In this document: piece after piece, positions 27,572-36,300 of the stretch | How the letters are laid out: every line of letters begins with the position of its first letter | Numbering within the stretch: the first letter of the stretch is position 1 | Assembly (NCBI RefSeq): GCF_008728195.1 | Contig: NZ_CP031598.1 | Span: 5,381,173-5,445,172, forward strand | Reading direction: 5' to 3' | From: Roseovarius indicus | Lineage (GTDB): Bacteria; Pseudomonadota; Alphaproteobacteria; Rhodobacterales; Rhodobacteraceae | Length of the DNA stretch: 64,000 bases | Notes under the pieces: model-generated | The model's database searches: none | Seen by the model: the letters and a program-made list of their open reading frames with translations, nothing else | Told to the model about the DNA's origin: nothing | Position numbers and translations under genes: made by a program

Positions 27572-28256
27572 GGGTGTAGTCAAGCATGTCCTCGGCGAGT
27601 TCGATACCCTCGGGGCGGCCGACATCGCACCATTTTCCGGGATAGGTGGTGGCGAAGAGACGGTTGTTTGCGAGCATGTCGTCCCAGAGGCGGTTGAGGG
27701 AGAAATAGGTTTCGGGGATGGCGGCGAGGCCGTCGGTTTTCAGGATCTGGAGGCCGGAATAGATGGCGCCGGGGCCGCGGCTTGCGTGACCGGTTTCGGC
27801 GATCTCGAAATCGCCCTTGCCGGTGTGGCCGATGGCGTTATCGGGCGGGATGCAGAGGAGGAGGCCGTCCATCTGATCCGGGTTCCAGTTTTGGGCGAGG
27901 TGGGTCAGGGGGTTGGGGCCGGACCAGACGGCATCGGAATTCATGGTGTAGACGGGGCCATTGCCCAGAAGCGGCAGGGCGTGGCGGAGGCCGCCGCCGG
28001 TTTCGAGGATCTCGGGCTGTTCCTCGGAGAAGAGGATATCGGTATCGGAGAGGTGGGCGCGGAGGTGTTCGGGTTTGTAGTGCAGGTTCACGACGACGCG
28101 GGTCAGAGCCGCATCGCGCACCAGGTCGAGGGCGTGGTCGATGAGCGGTTTGCCGGCGACGGGGATCATCGGCTTGGGCTGATCGGCGGTCAGGGCGCCC
28201 ATGCGGGTGCCGAAGCCCGCCGCGAAGATCATGACAGGGAGGGGATCGTCGCGCAT
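27564..28256 (-). CDS. murU: N-acetylmuramate alpha-1-phosphate uridylyltransferase (MurU-like)
   Basis: 230 residues. Nucleotidyltransferase signature MIFAAGFGTRMGALTADQPK with PMIPVAGKPLIDH, and metal Asp in MNSDAVW. In peptidoglycan recycling MurU makes UDP-MurNAc from MurNAc-1-phosphate, bypassing fosfomycin-sensitive MurA. The neighbour upstream is the AmgK-type sugar kinase that would supply its substrate, and they overlap by 28 bases, which supports the MurU reading over a generic sugar nucleotidyltransferase. Confidence 0.85.
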   Translation of the reverse strand: MRDDPLPVMIFAAGFGTRMGALTADQPKPMIPVAGKPLIDHALDLVRDAALTRVVVNLHYKPEHLRAHLSDTDILFSEEQPEILETGGGLRHALPLLGNGPVYTMNSDAVWSGPNPLTHLAQNWNPDQMDGLLLCIPPDNAIGHTGKGDFEIAETGHASRGPGAIYSGLQILKTDGLAAIPETYFSLNRLWDDMLANNRLFATTYPGKWCDVGRPEGIELAEDMLDYTHV

Positions 28257-29248
28257 TTGTCTTTCAGCCTTTGGAGGATGTCGGGGCTTGGGGCGGGGAG
28301 CGTGTCGAGCGCCGGGCGGACGGGGGCGAGGGCCGGATGGGCGAGGTCGCGCTGGAGGAGGTTCCAGACGCGGGGGATCATGTCGACATACCATGCCTTG
28401 CCGTCGCGGACGCAGAGCCGGGCGAAGACGCCGAGGATGCGGAGGTTTCGTTGCGCGCCGAGGAGGTGGTAGGCGGTGCGGAAGCTGTCGTCATCCTGGC
28501 GGGTGGCCTCGATATAGCGGGCGATCATGGCGGTTTCGGTGGCTTCGGGCACGTCGCGGCGGGCGTCTTGGAGGAGCGAGACGAGATCGTAGGCGCGGTG
28601 GCCGATCATGGCATCCTGGAAGTCGAGCAGGCCGACGCGGGCGGTGCCGGAGCGATTAGGGAGCCAGAGGAGGTTTTCGGCGTGGTAGTCGCGCTGGATG
28701 AGGACAGTTTCCGTGGTGTTGTCGGCGAGGAGTCGGTGGAAGCAGTCGTGGAACTGCTGGCGGGAGTCGGAGGGCTTTTCGCCGGTAGCGGCGAAGGCGT
28801 ACCAGTCAAAGGCGAGGGCCGCGAGGTCGGTCATCCGGGGCGGGTCGTAGGGGTCGAGACCTGCGGGCGGGTCGTTCTCGTGCAGCTCGGCAAGAAGGTC
28901 GGTTGCGGTGGAATAGAGACTGTTTTCGAGCTCGGGCTCCGTTTCGAGGACGCGGGCGAATAGGGCGTCGCCCAGGTCTTCGAGGAGGAGGAGGCCGGTG
29001 GCGTCATCCTCGGCGAGAACCTTTGGCGCTGAGAGGCCGAGGCTAGTGAGGTATTGGGCGATATGGACGAAGGGGCGGATATCCTCGCCCTTCTCGGGGG
29101 GTGCATCCATCAGGACGGCGTTGCCGCTGTCGGAGGCGAGGCGGAAGTAGCGGCGGTTGGAGGCGTCGCCGGCGAGGAGGGACACCTCGGCGGCGGACCA
29201 GCCGGAACGGTCGATGAAGGCGTCGATCAGGTCGGTGCGGTCAGACAT
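28229..29248 (-). CDS. amgK: AmgK-like anomeric sugar kinase (N-acetylmuramate / N-acetylglucosamine kinase)
   Basis: 339 residues of the aminoglycoside phosphotransferase fold. Nucleotide loop LAGDASNRRYFRL, hinge LLLLEDLGDALF, catalytic loop LIQRDYHAENLLWL (Asp and Asn), and metal motif GLLDFQDAMIGHRAYDLVSLLQD. Phosphorylates recycled MurNAc at the anomeric carbon for MurU. ATG 29248 overlaps tsaE by eight bases. The open frame to 29665 is antisense-like coding in tsaE and is rejected. Confidence 0.86.
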   Translation of the reverse strand: MSDRTDLIDAFIDRSGWSAAEVSLLAGDASNRRYFRLASDSGNAVLMDAPPEKGEDIRPFVHIAQYLTSLGLSAPKVLAEDDATGLLLLEDLGDALFARVLETEPELENSLYSTATDLLAELHENDPPAGLDPYDPPRMTDLAALAFDWYAFAATGEKPSDSRQQFHDCFHRLLADNTTETVLIQRDYHAENLLWLPNRSGTARVGLLDFQDAMIGHRAYDLVSLLQDARRDVPEATETAMIARYIEATRQDDDSFRTAYHLLGAQRNLRILGVFARLCVRDGKAWYVDMIPRVWNLLQRDLAHPALAPVRPALDTLPAPSPDILQRLKDKCATIPSLS

Positions 29249-29717
29249 GGTGGAGGCTTTCGGTTTTCGCGGTCCATTTGTCGTCGGTCCAGGTGAAGGC
29301 GAGGGTTCGCACGTCTTCGGGCCCCGGCGCGGTGAAGGTGATGGACAGCGCGTGGGCGGGGGTGAGCGGGCCGAGACGGTCGGGCCATTCGATGAGGCAG
29401 ATGGCGTCGGTGAAGGCGGCATCGAGGCCGAGTTCCTCGATCTCGGTGACATCGGTGAGGCGGTAGAGATCGGCGTGCCAGATCTCGCCGGGTTTGGCGT
29501 GATAGGTCTGGACGAGGGTGTAGGTGGGCGACGGCACGTCTTCGGGCTGGTCCAGCAGGGAGAGGATGGCGCAGCGGGTGAAATGGGTTTTTCCGGCGCC
29601 GACATCGCCCGACAGGAGGATGGTGTCGCCGGGCGCGAGGTTTTGCGCCAGCGTGCGCGCGACACGGTCGGTCGCGTCGGGGCTGTCGCAGGTGAGGGTG
29701 AAGGGCGCGCCGGGCAT
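29241..29717 (-). CDS. tsaE: TsaE, ATPase of the t6A tRNA-modification complex
   Basis: 158 residues. Walker A SGDVGAGKTHFTRC, switch-like PSPTYTLVQTY, and WHADLYRLTD with the acidic metal site. Supports TsaD-TsaB in threonylcarbamoylation of A37 in ANN-decoding tRNAs. tsaD itself is at 46.2 kb in this window. Head of the tsaE-amgK-murU-addB-addA overlapping series; the PAS protein ends 40 bases upstream. Confidence 0.93.
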   Translation of the reverse strand: MPGAPFTLTCDSPDATDRVARTLAQNLAPGDTILLSGDVGAGKTHFTRCAILSLLDQPEDVPSPTYTLVQTYHAKPGEIWHADLYRLTDVTEIEELGLDAAFTDAICLIEWPDRLGPLTPAHALSITFTAPGPEDVRTLAFTWTDDKWTAKTESLHHV

Positions 29718-29757
29718 GGGGGGAAATTACACGCGCCGCCGCCACCTGCAACAGGGA

Positions 29758-31224
29758 TCAGTCGGGGGTGAGGTTCAGCATGGTGAAGCCGCCCGGCAGG
29801 GGCTCGGTTCTGACATGGACGCGGCCTGTCGTGTCGTCGCCCGCCCGCCCTTCGATCGGGCTGCGCCCGGAGCCGGCGAGGATGTCGGCCCAGAGGTCGT
29901 CATTCGGAAAGCGGCTGCGGGCGGTGCGCACGATCTCGTCGAGGGAGGTTTCGGCAAAGCTGTCATCGGGGGGGATGCCGAGACGCTCGCGGAAGGTGTC
30001 GTTGCAGAGGATGAGGATATCGTTCGGGCCGATGACGGCAATGGCGGTGTCGAGCCGGTCGAGCACCGCCTGCCGGATTTCCAGCTGGCTTTTGGTGCGG
30101 CGGCTGAAGGAAATCTCGTCGGTGATGTCCTCGATCAGGAAGGCGATGGCGCCGTCGGGATGCGGGCGGCCGGTGACGCGGTAGGTGAGGCCGTTGGGCA
30201 ATGTCCAGGCCTCGGCATAGTGCCCGTCGGAGGCGGTTTCGATCATCTCGTTGATCTGGGCGCGCCAGGTTGCGTAGTTCTTCGGTTCCGGCAGGACCTG
30301 CCGGTCGCGCAGGCGGTCGAAGAAGTCGAGCAGGCCGGGGCGGCTGCTGAGGAATTCGACGGGAAGCCCGGTGAGGTCGACCAGCGCGGGGTTGAAGAGG
30401 ACCAGGCGCTGGCCGCGATCGAATACGGCGAGCCCGGTGGCAAGGTCGGCGAAAGTCTTTGTCAGGGTTTGGATGAAGCTGCTGCGCATCGCGTCGGTGT
30501 TGATCAGCTCGGTAACATCGGTGGCGTAGAGAATGTGCCTGTCACCGGCATCGATCGAGGTGAGGTCGACATGGCGCTGGCGGCCGCCTTGCGGATCGGT
30601 CAGCACGACCGGATGACCGGCGGCCTCGTTCGGCGAGGCGACGGCGGCGAGGATCTCGCCCTCGTCCTTTTCGGAGAATTCCTGAAAGATGGCGTTGCGC
30701 CAGGTGATCTTGCCCTCGTGGTCGAGGATGCAGATGGCGATCGGGGCGTTTTCGGATGCCATGCGGTGCAGGCGCTTGAAGGCAAGGCGCGCCTTTGCGT
30801 CGTGCCATTCGGCGGGCATGGGCAGCGCGCGTTCGATCAGGGTGACGCGGTGGCCGTGACGCAGCACCGAAATGGTGACCTGCGCCTCGTCATGCGGGTC
30901 GCGTGCCGGGAAGGTGACCACCTCGCCGGCCTGCATGGCGGGCAGGTCGTCGGGCAGGTCGATGAAACGGTGGCCGAGCCACTCTTTCAGCTGGGGCCAG
31001 CCGGAGATGCCGAACAGCGGGTCGTTGGCCGTGCCCGGACGGGTGATGTCGTGATCGACGAGGAGCCCCTCGCGGAAGAGGAAATAGTTGGAGGACTGGC
31101 GCGATGGACGACCAGCGATATGTGACTTGTCGAGGGGCCATCGCGCGAGCGCCCAGACGACGATACCAGCCATCAACCCCGAAAGGGCGATGGCGACCGG
31201 CATCCCGATTACGATGCCCTGCAT
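29758..31224 (-). CDS. Membrane-anchored multi-PAS protein without kinase domain (DivL-like candidate)
   Basis: 488 residues. One membrane helix at about 8-28, then three PAS-like segments at roughly 150-225, 245-345 and 375-480 (NAPIAICILDHEGKITWRN; ATGLAVFDRGQRLVLFNPAL; DTAIAVIGPNDILILCNDTF). No HisKA box or HATPase motifs (N, G1, G2) follow: it ends after the last PAS. Ribosome site GGAGG. It lies just downstream of regB on the same strand and has a CtrA-type box 43 bases before its start. A PAS-only DivL acting on the CtrA pathway is known in Rhodobacter capsulatus; equating this gene with it is inference. Confidence 0.75.
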   Translation of the reverse strand: MQGIVIGMPVAIALSGLMAGIVVWALARWPLDKSHIAGRPSRQSSNYFLFREGLLVDHDITRPGTANDPLFGISGWPQLKEWLGHRFIDLPDDLPAMQAGEVVTFPARDPHDEAQVTISVLRHGHRVTLIERALPMPAEWHDAKARLAFKRLHRMASENAPIAICILDHEGKITWRNAIFQEFSEKDEGEILAAVASPNEAAGHPVVLTDPQGGRQRHVDLTSIDAGDRHILYATDVTELINTDAMRSSFIQTLTKTFADLATGLAVFDRGQRLVLFNPALVDLTGLPVEFLSSRPGLLDFFDRLRDRQVLPEPKNYATWRAQINEMIETASDGHYAEAWTLPNGLTYRVTGRPHPDGAIAFLIEDITDEISFSRRTKSQLEIRQAVLDRLDTAIAVIGPNDILILCNDTFRERLGIPPDDSFAETSLDEIVRTARSRFPNDDLWADILAGSGRSPIEGRAGDDTTGRVHVRTEPLPGGFTMLNLTPD

Positions 31225-31266
31225 CCCCTACCTCCTGCCTTCCCAGGGAAGCATTGCGCAGGAAAG

Positions 31267-31281
31267 TTAACGTATTGTTAA
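31267..31281. promoter_or_regulatory. CtrA-binding site (TTAA-N7-TTAA)
   Basis: TTAACGTATTGTTAA, an exact match to the alphaproteobacterial CtrA consensus TTAA-N7-TTAA, symmetrical so readable on both strands. It sits in the 80-base gap between the regB stop and the PAS-protein start. Confidence 0.7.
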
Positions 31282-31304
31282 TTTTCGGAAAGTGATGGGG
31301 ACAA

Positions 31305-32699
31305 TCACGCCTTGATCGGCTGGTTCTCTCCGAGCGGCGCGCGGCTTTCGGGGGTATCGGCGGCAATCACCCTGCGGGGCCAGCGGACTTCGACGAAGGC
31401 GCCGGTGCGCTGGGCGCGGTCGAGGTTGTTGCGGAAGGATTCCGTGCCGTTGGCGAAGCTGAGATCTGCGCCGGAGCGTTCCAGCAGGGTCTTGGCGATG
31501 AAGAGGCCCAGCCCCATGCCCTCGTATTCCGGGCGGCGCGGGTCGCGGCCGCCGCCGCGCCGGCGCATCAGGGGGTCGCCGATGCGGCCCAGCAGGTGCG
31601 TCGGGTAACCGCGCCCGTCATCCATGATGCGCACGGTGATCTCGTCATCCGACCACAGGCTTTCGACCCAGACATTGGCACGGGCGAAATCGACCGCGTT
31701 CTGCACGAGGTTGCGCAGGCCGTGGATGACCTCGGGCCGGCGGTAGATCTCGGGCTGGAAGGCGGTGCTGTCTTCGGCGGGCCCGTGTTCGAAATGCATG
31801 AGCTTGCCGCGGTCGATATGGGGGTCGGCGGCTTCCTCGACCACGGCCGAGAGGGGGGCCTTGCGCAGGTGCAGGTCATCCTTGCCGGCCCGGCCCATCG
31901 ACTTGAGGATATCGCGGCAGCGGTCGGCCTGTTCGCGGATCAGGAGGGCATCCTCGCGCAGGTCGTCGTTGTCGGCGAGCTCCTCGGCCAGTTCGGAGCT
32001 GGTGAGCTTGATGGTGGCAAGCGGGGTGCCGAGCTCATGCGCGGCCGCGGCCACGACGCCGCCGAGGTCGGTGAGCTTCTGCTCGCGGGCGAGTGCCATC
32101 TGGGTGGCTTGCAGCGCCTCGTCCATGGCGCGCATTTCCGAGACGATCCAGCGGGAATAGACCCCCAGGAAGATCACCGCGATGACGATGGCGACCCAGT
32201 TGCCGAAGAGGAAGATCTGGGGCACGCGAAGGAGGAACCCCTCGGCCGTGCGCAGTGGCAGGTGAAACGGGATCAGCACGGTAACGATCAGGATCGCCAT
32301 GACCCCGAGAAACACGGTGGAGCGTGACGACAGCGCCGAGGCCGAGACGGTGACGGGCCCGACGATCAGGATCGAGAACGGGTTGTGCAGCCCGCCGGTG
32401 AGATAGAGCATCAGCGCCAGTTGCAGCATGTCGAAGAGCACGACCAGGCGGGTTGCGGATTCGGTAAGGCGCTTGTTCTCGGGAAAGACGAAGCCGGCGA
32501 TCAGGTTGGTGATGACAGCCGCGCCGATGGCGACGTAGCAGAGCCCGACCTCGAGCTCGAGATTGTAGAGGCGCTGGGCGACGATGAGCGCCGAGATCTG
32601 CCCCATGATCGCCCACCAGCGCAGGAACACCAGCGTGCGCAGCCGGATCCAGTTGTCGCTGTCGCGCGTGTCGGCCGGAGCCGTTCGATGTTCCGCCAT
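31305..32699 (-). CDS. regB: RegB/PrrB, redox-responsive sensor histidine kinase
   Basis: Sensor of the global redox two-component system. 464 residues. Six membrane helices in the first 190 residues, with the quinone-binding GGLHNPF (102-108). H-box AAAAHELGTPLATIKL (His221), redox-active Cys in EQADRCRDIL (Cys261), N-box LRNLVQNAVDF, and G-boxes MDDGRGYP and YEGMGLGLFIAKTLL. Phosphorylates RegA under reducing conditions in relatives. Divergent from senC-regA, the classical arrangement. Confidence 0.95.
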   Translation of the reverse strand: MAEHRTAPADTRDSDNWIRLRTLVFLRWWAIMGQISALIVAQRLYNLELEVGLCYVAIGAAVITNLIAGFVFPENKRLTESATRLVVLFDMLQLALMLYLTGGLHNPFSILIVGPVTVSASALSSRSTVFLGVMAILIVTVLIPFHLPLRTAEGFLLRVPQIFLFGNWVAIVIAVIFLGVYSRWIVSEMRAMDEALQATQMALAREQKLTDLGGVVAAAAHELGTPLATIKLTSSELAEELADNDDLREDALLIREQADRCRDILKSMGRAGKDDLHLRKAPLSAVVEEAADPHIDRGKLMHFEHGPAEDSTAFQPEIYRRPEVIHGLRNLVQNAVDFARANVWVESLWSDDEITVRIMDDGRGYPTHLLGRIGDPLMRRRGGGRDPRRPEYEGMGLGLFIAKTLLERSGADLSFANGTESFRNNLDRAQRTGAFVEVRWPRRVIAADTPESRAPLGENQPIKA

Positions 32700-32785
32700 T
32701 CGTGACCCGGTGGACGTTGCAGTTTTCGCCCGTGATGTTAGATGTGCGGCATCCTGAAAAGAAGCCCGGAATTGAAAGGGACCCC

Positions 32786-33409
32786 ATGCAACGGATCATC
32801 GCCATCGGTTCGGCCGTCGTGCTTGTCGCCATGCTTGGCCTCTTTTACTGGCTGGCGATGGCCGGCGACCCGGATGACCAGTTCGCCCAGTGCCGGGCCG
32901 GCAACGTAGCAGGGGGCGCCGGTGCCATCGGCGGGCCCTTCGAGCTGGTGAGCGAGACCGGCGAGACGGTGACCGACAAAGAGGTGATCGACCAGCCGGC
33001 GCTGATCTATTTCGGCTATACGTTCTGCCCCGATGTTTGCCCGATCGACGTGGCACGGAACGCGCAGGCCGTTGAAATCCTTGAAGAACGGGGCGAGATG
33101 GTGAAGCCGGTCTTCATCTCTGTCGACCCCAAGCGGGACACGCCCGAGGTGGTGGACGATTTCACCGCCAACCTGCATCCGCGGATGCTGGGCCTGACGG
33201 GATCGCCCGAGCAGGTGAAGGCGGCGAGCCAGTCGTACCGCACCTATTACAACGCCCAGGACAGCGGCGATGACGAGTATTACCTTGTCGATCACTCGAC
33301 CATGACCTACCTCGTCTTTCCCGAGACCGGGTTTGCCGATTTCTTCCGCCGGGATGCCTCGGCCGGGGAAATGGCGGACCGGGTCCAGTGTTTTCTGGAC
33401 GCCCGCTAA
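32786..33409 (+). CDS. senC: SenC/PrrC (SCO1-family) copper chaperone
   Basis: 207 residues from ATG 32786; the frame is open to 32702 but overlaps the regB promoter side. One membrane anchor at about 6-27 and a periplasmic thioredoxin-like domain with the copper motif TFCPDVCP (Cys81, Cys85) and His170 in YYLVDHST. Assembles the CuA/CuB centres of cytochrome oxidase and affects RegB signalling in Rhodobacter. Divergent from regB, upstream of regA. Confidence 0.94.
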   Translation: MQRIIAIGSAVVLVAMLGLFYWLAMAGDPDDQFAQCRAGNVAGGAGAIGGPFELVSETGETVTDKEVIDQPALIYFGYTFCPDVCPIDVARNAQAVEILEERGEMVKPVFISVDPKRDTPEVVDDFTANLHPRMLGLTGSPEQVKAASQSYRTYYNAQDSGDDEYYLVDHSTMTYLVFPETGFADFFRRDASAGEMADRVQCFLDAR

Positions 33410-33424
33410 GGTTGCTGCGATTGT

Positions 33425-33453
33425 TTGACGCATGCGGTGGTGCACGATAGACA
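33425..33453 (+). promoter_or_regulatory. Possible promoter of regA
   Basis: TTGACG (33425-33430), 17 bases, TAGACA (33448-33453) in the 81-base senC-regA gap, with GGGAGG before the start codon. The -10 is weak. Confidence 0.35.
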
Positions 33454-33490
33454 TGATCGGCGCTCCGGGCGCGTTCACGGGAGGGAATGA

Positions 33491-34042
33491 ATGGCCGAAA
33501 ACCAGCGCGACATTGGCGAGGACAAGACCCTGTTGCTTGTCGATGACGACGAGCCGTTCCTGAGACGTCTCGCCAAGGCGATGGAGAAGCGCGGCTTCGA
33601 AGTGGAGACCGCCGGGTCGGTCGCCGCGGGGCAGGCCATCGCGACGGCACGGCCACCGGCCTATGCGGTCTGTGACCTGCGGCTGGAGGATGGCAACGGG
33701 CTCGACGTGGTGGAAACCATCCGGGAAAAGCGGCCCGATGCGCGGATCGTGGTGCTGACGGGGTATGGCGCGATTGCCACCGCCGTGGCGGCGGTGAAGA
33801 TCGGGGCGACGGATTACCTGTCGAAGCCGGCGGATGCGACGGATATCACCAATGCGCTTCTGGCGACGGAGGACGAGCTGCCGCCGCCGCCCGAGAACCC
33901 GATGAGTGCCGACCGGGTGCGGTGGGAGCATATCCAGCGGGTCTACGAACTGTGCGACCGGAACGTGAGCGAGACGGCGCGGCGGCTCAACATGCACCGG
34001 CGGACATTGCAGCGGATCCTGGCGAAGCGGTCGCCGCGCTGA
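33491..34042 (+). CDS. regA: RegA/PrrA, redox response regulator
   Basis: 183 residues. Receiver domain with DDD acid pocket (residues 18-20), phospho-acceptor Asp62 in CDLRLEDGNG, Thr in VLTGYG, and Lys in LSKPAD; a poly-Pro linker (PPPPEN); C-terminal Fis-type helix-turn-helix NVSETARRLNMHRRTLQRIL. In Rhodobacter it controls photosynthesis, respiration, CO2 and N2 fixation genes according to redox state. Nearly invariant across the group; very secure. Confidence 0.97.
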   Translation: MAENQRDIGEDKTLLLVDDDEPFLRRLAKAMEKRGFEVETAGSVAAGQAIATARPPAYAVCDLRLEDGNGLDVVETIREKRPDARIVVLTGYGAIATAVAAVKIGATDYLSKPADATDITNALLATEDELPPPPENPMSADRVRWEHIQRVYELCDRNVSETARRLNMHRRTLQRILAKRSPR

Positions 34043-34085
34043 GGCGTCGGAATTCGAGTATTTCTGGAAAGATGAAAGCCGGGGA

Positions 34086-34679
34086 TCAGCCCATCTCGGT
34101 CAATAGCTCTTCGTGGCGGGCCGTGTAGGCGGCGCGGGTTTCGGTGGGCGGGCGCAGGTGGATGTGCAGGCCGTCGATGGTGGCCGGATCGGGCTTGCCG
34201 AAGAAGCGGTTGGCCTCGGGCTCGGAGAAGCCGGCGATCTGGGTGGCTTCCATCCAGGCACTGATCTTGTCGGCCTTCTTGATCTGCTTCTTGACGGTGA
34301 CCGGGATCGTGGCGGGCAGGCCGAAGCGCAGGTGGACGGCGGCGGCGAGGCGTTTGTCGAGCTCGTCGTAATCGGGGCCGACGGCAGCCTTCACCGGCGA
34401 GATCATGTCGCCGATGACGTATTCGGGGGCGTCGTGGAGGAGCGCGGCAAGGCGCCACTTGGCGGGTGCTTTCGGGTTCAGACGGGCATAGAGCCGCTCG
34501 ACCAGAAGGGAATGTTCGGCCACGGAATAGGCGAAATCGCCCAGGGTCTGGCCATTCCAGCGGGCGACGAAGCTGAGCCCGTGGGCGATGTCTTCGATTT
34601 CGACATCAACCGGGGTCGGATCGAGCAGGTCGAGCCGGCGGCCCGAGAGCATCTTTTGCCAGGCGCGGGGTTTGGCCAC
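34086..34679 (-). CDS. HD-domain phosphohydrolase (YfbR-like)
   Basis: 197 residues. The start is GTG 34679, which has GGAGG six bases upstream; earlier in-frame starts (34721, 34796) have none. Metal-binding residues His in SVAEHSLLVE, HD in ALLHDAPEYVIGDMISPVK, and a later KKADKISAWMEATQ. The E. coli relative YfbR is a 5'-deoxynucleotidase; the substrate here is not known. Convergent with regA, divergent from ahcY. Confidence 0.82.
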   Translation of the reverse strand: MAKPRAWQKMLSGRRLDLLDPTPVDVEIEDIAHGLSFVARWNGQTLGDFAYSVAEHSLLVERLYARLNPKAPAKWRLAALLHDAPEYVIGDMISPVKAAVGPDYDELDKRLAAAVHLRFGLPATIPVTVKKQIKKADKISAWMEATQIAGFSEPEANRFFGKPDPATIDGLHIHLRPPTETRAAYTARHEELLTEMG

Positions 34680-34849
34680 GGGCCACCTCCGGAAAGAAAC
34701 GAGTAAAGCGCGGGCACTCATAGACCCGGTAGGCGGCTTTTGCAAAGGCCATGGCCCGGGGTCAGGGGGCGCGGGGCTTTGACGTATTGCCTGCACGGGG
34801 GGGCGGTGCTATCTGCCTTGCGAGTTTTGGATTGCAAGGAGCCACCATC

Positions 34850-36244
34850 ATGGCAAAGGACTTTCTGGTCAAGGATATTGGTCTCGCCGGGTTCGGGCGT
34901 ATGGAACTGGACATTGCGGAGACGGAGATGCCGGGGCTGATGGCCCTGCGCGAGGAATACGGCGAGGCGAAACCTCTCAAAGGCGCACGGATTGCCGGGT
35001 CGCTGCACATGACCATTCAGACCGCCTGCCTGATCGAGACGCTGGTGGCGCTGGGCGCGGATGTGCGCTGGGCGAGCTGCAATATCTTCTCGACTCAGGA
35101 CCACGCGGCGGCCGTGATCGCCGAGAGCGGGACGCCGGTTTTCGCCGTGAAGGGCGAGACGCTGGAAGAATACTGGGACTACGCTGACCGCATCTTCCAA
35201 TTCGAAGAGGGCGGCGCGAACATGATCCTCGACGATGGCGGCGATGCCACGCTTTACATCCTGATGGGGGCCCGGGTCGAGGAGGGCGAGACCGACCTGA
35301 TCGAGAACCCGCAGAGCGAGGAAGAGGAATTCCTGTTCGCGCAGATCAAGAAGCGGATGAAGGAAAGCCCCGGCTGGTTCGTCAAGCAGCGGCACATGAT
35401 CAAGGGTGTCTCCGAGGAGACCACGACCGGTGTGCACCGTCTCTACAAGATGATGGAGAAGGGCCACCTGCCGTTCCCGGCGATCAACGTGAACGACTCT
35501 GTGACGAAGTCGAAGTTCGACAACAAGTATGGCTGTAAAGAGAGCCTTGTCGACGGCATCCGCCGGGCGACCGACACGATGATGGCCGGCAAGGTCGCGG
35601 TCGTGTGCGGGTATGGCGACGTGGGCAAGGGCTCGGCCGCCTCGCTGTCGGGCGCGGGCGCCCGGGTGAAGGTGACGGAAGTCGACCCGATCTGCGCGCT
35701 TCAGGCGGCGATGGATGGCTACGAGGTGGTGACGCTGGAAGACGTGGTCACATCGGCCGATATCTTCATCACCACGACCGGCAACAAGGACGTGATCCGC
35801 ATCGAGCATATGCGCGAGATGAAGGACATGGCGATCGTCGGCAACATCGGCCACTTCGACAACGAGATCCAGGTGGCGAGCCTGAAGAACCACAAATGGA
35901 CCAACATCAAGGACCAGGTGGACATGATCGAGATGCCTTCGGGCGCGCGGATCATCCTTCTGTCGGAAGGCCGCCTGCTGAACCTCGGCAATGCCACGGG
36001 GCACCCGAGCTTCGTGATGTCGGCGAGCTTCACCAACCAGGTTCTGGCGCAGATCGAGCTTTGGACGAAGGGCGATCAGTATGACAACAACGTCTACATC
36101 CTGCCCAAGCATCTCGACGAGAAGGTCGCGCGCCTGCACCTCGAGCGGATCGGCGTCAAGCTGACCCAGCTGCGCGACGACCAGGCCGACTATATCGGTG
36201 TGCCGCAGGACGGCCCTTACAAGCCCGAGCACTACCGCTACTGA
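34850..36244 (+). CDS. ahcY: S-adenosylhomocysteine hydrolase
   Basis: Splits S-adenosylhomocysteine, the product of SAM methyltransferases, into adenosine and homocysteine. 464 residues, normal size. [26 protein letters not shown], the NAD-binding [30 protein letters not shown], and the C-terminal [15 protein letters not shown] with KPEHYRY end. ATG 34850 with AAGGAG. Monocistronic, ended by a strong terminator. Linkage of ahcY to regA is known in Rhodobacter, there with hvrA between. Confidence 0.97.
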   Translation: MAKDFLVKDIGLAGFGRMELDIAETEMPGLMALREEYGEAKPLKGARIAGSLHMTIQTACLIETLVALGADVRWASCNIFSTQDHAAAVIAESGTPVFAVKGETLEEYWDYADRIFQFEEGGANMILDDGGDATLYILMGARVEEGETDLIENPQSEEEEFLFAQIKKRMKESPGWFVKQRHMIKGVSEETTTGVHRLYKMMEKGHLPFPAINVNDSVTKSKFDNKYGCKESLVDGIRRATDTMMAGKVAVVCGYGDVGKGSAASLSGAGARVKVTEVDPICALQAAMDGYEVVTLEDVVTSADIFITTTGNKDVIRIEHMREMKDMAIVGNIGHFDNEIQVASLKNHKWTNIKDQVDMIEMPSGARIILLSEGRLLNLGNATGHPSFVMSASFTNQVLAQIELWTKGDQYDNNVYILPKHLDEKVARLHLERIGVKLTQLRDDQADYIGVPQDGPYKPEHYRY

Positions 36245-36267
36245 TCACCGGCCTTGGCCGAAACGGA

Positions 36268-36300
36268 ACGCGCTGCCGGACACGGCGGCGCGTTTTTGTT
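36268..36300 (+). terminator. Rho-independent terminator after ahcY
   Basis: ACGCGCTGCCG (36268-36278), loop GACA, CGGCGGCGCGT (36283-36293, one G-T pair), then TTTTTGTTT. Confidence 0.9.

Noticed and set aside
24956..27697. 913-codon open frame on the plus strand
   Set aside because: Exactly antisense to addB, with Gly/Val/Glu-rich low-information sequence, as arises from high GC at third codon positions. addB has clear family motifs.
32738..33997. 419-codon open frame on the minus strand
   Set aside because: Antisense to senC and regA, both certain genes.
34722..34849. Possible SAH or SAM riboswitch upstream of ahcY
   Set aside because: Looked for the conserved SAH-riboswitch core and found no match; the region is short and G-rich without a clear paired structure.
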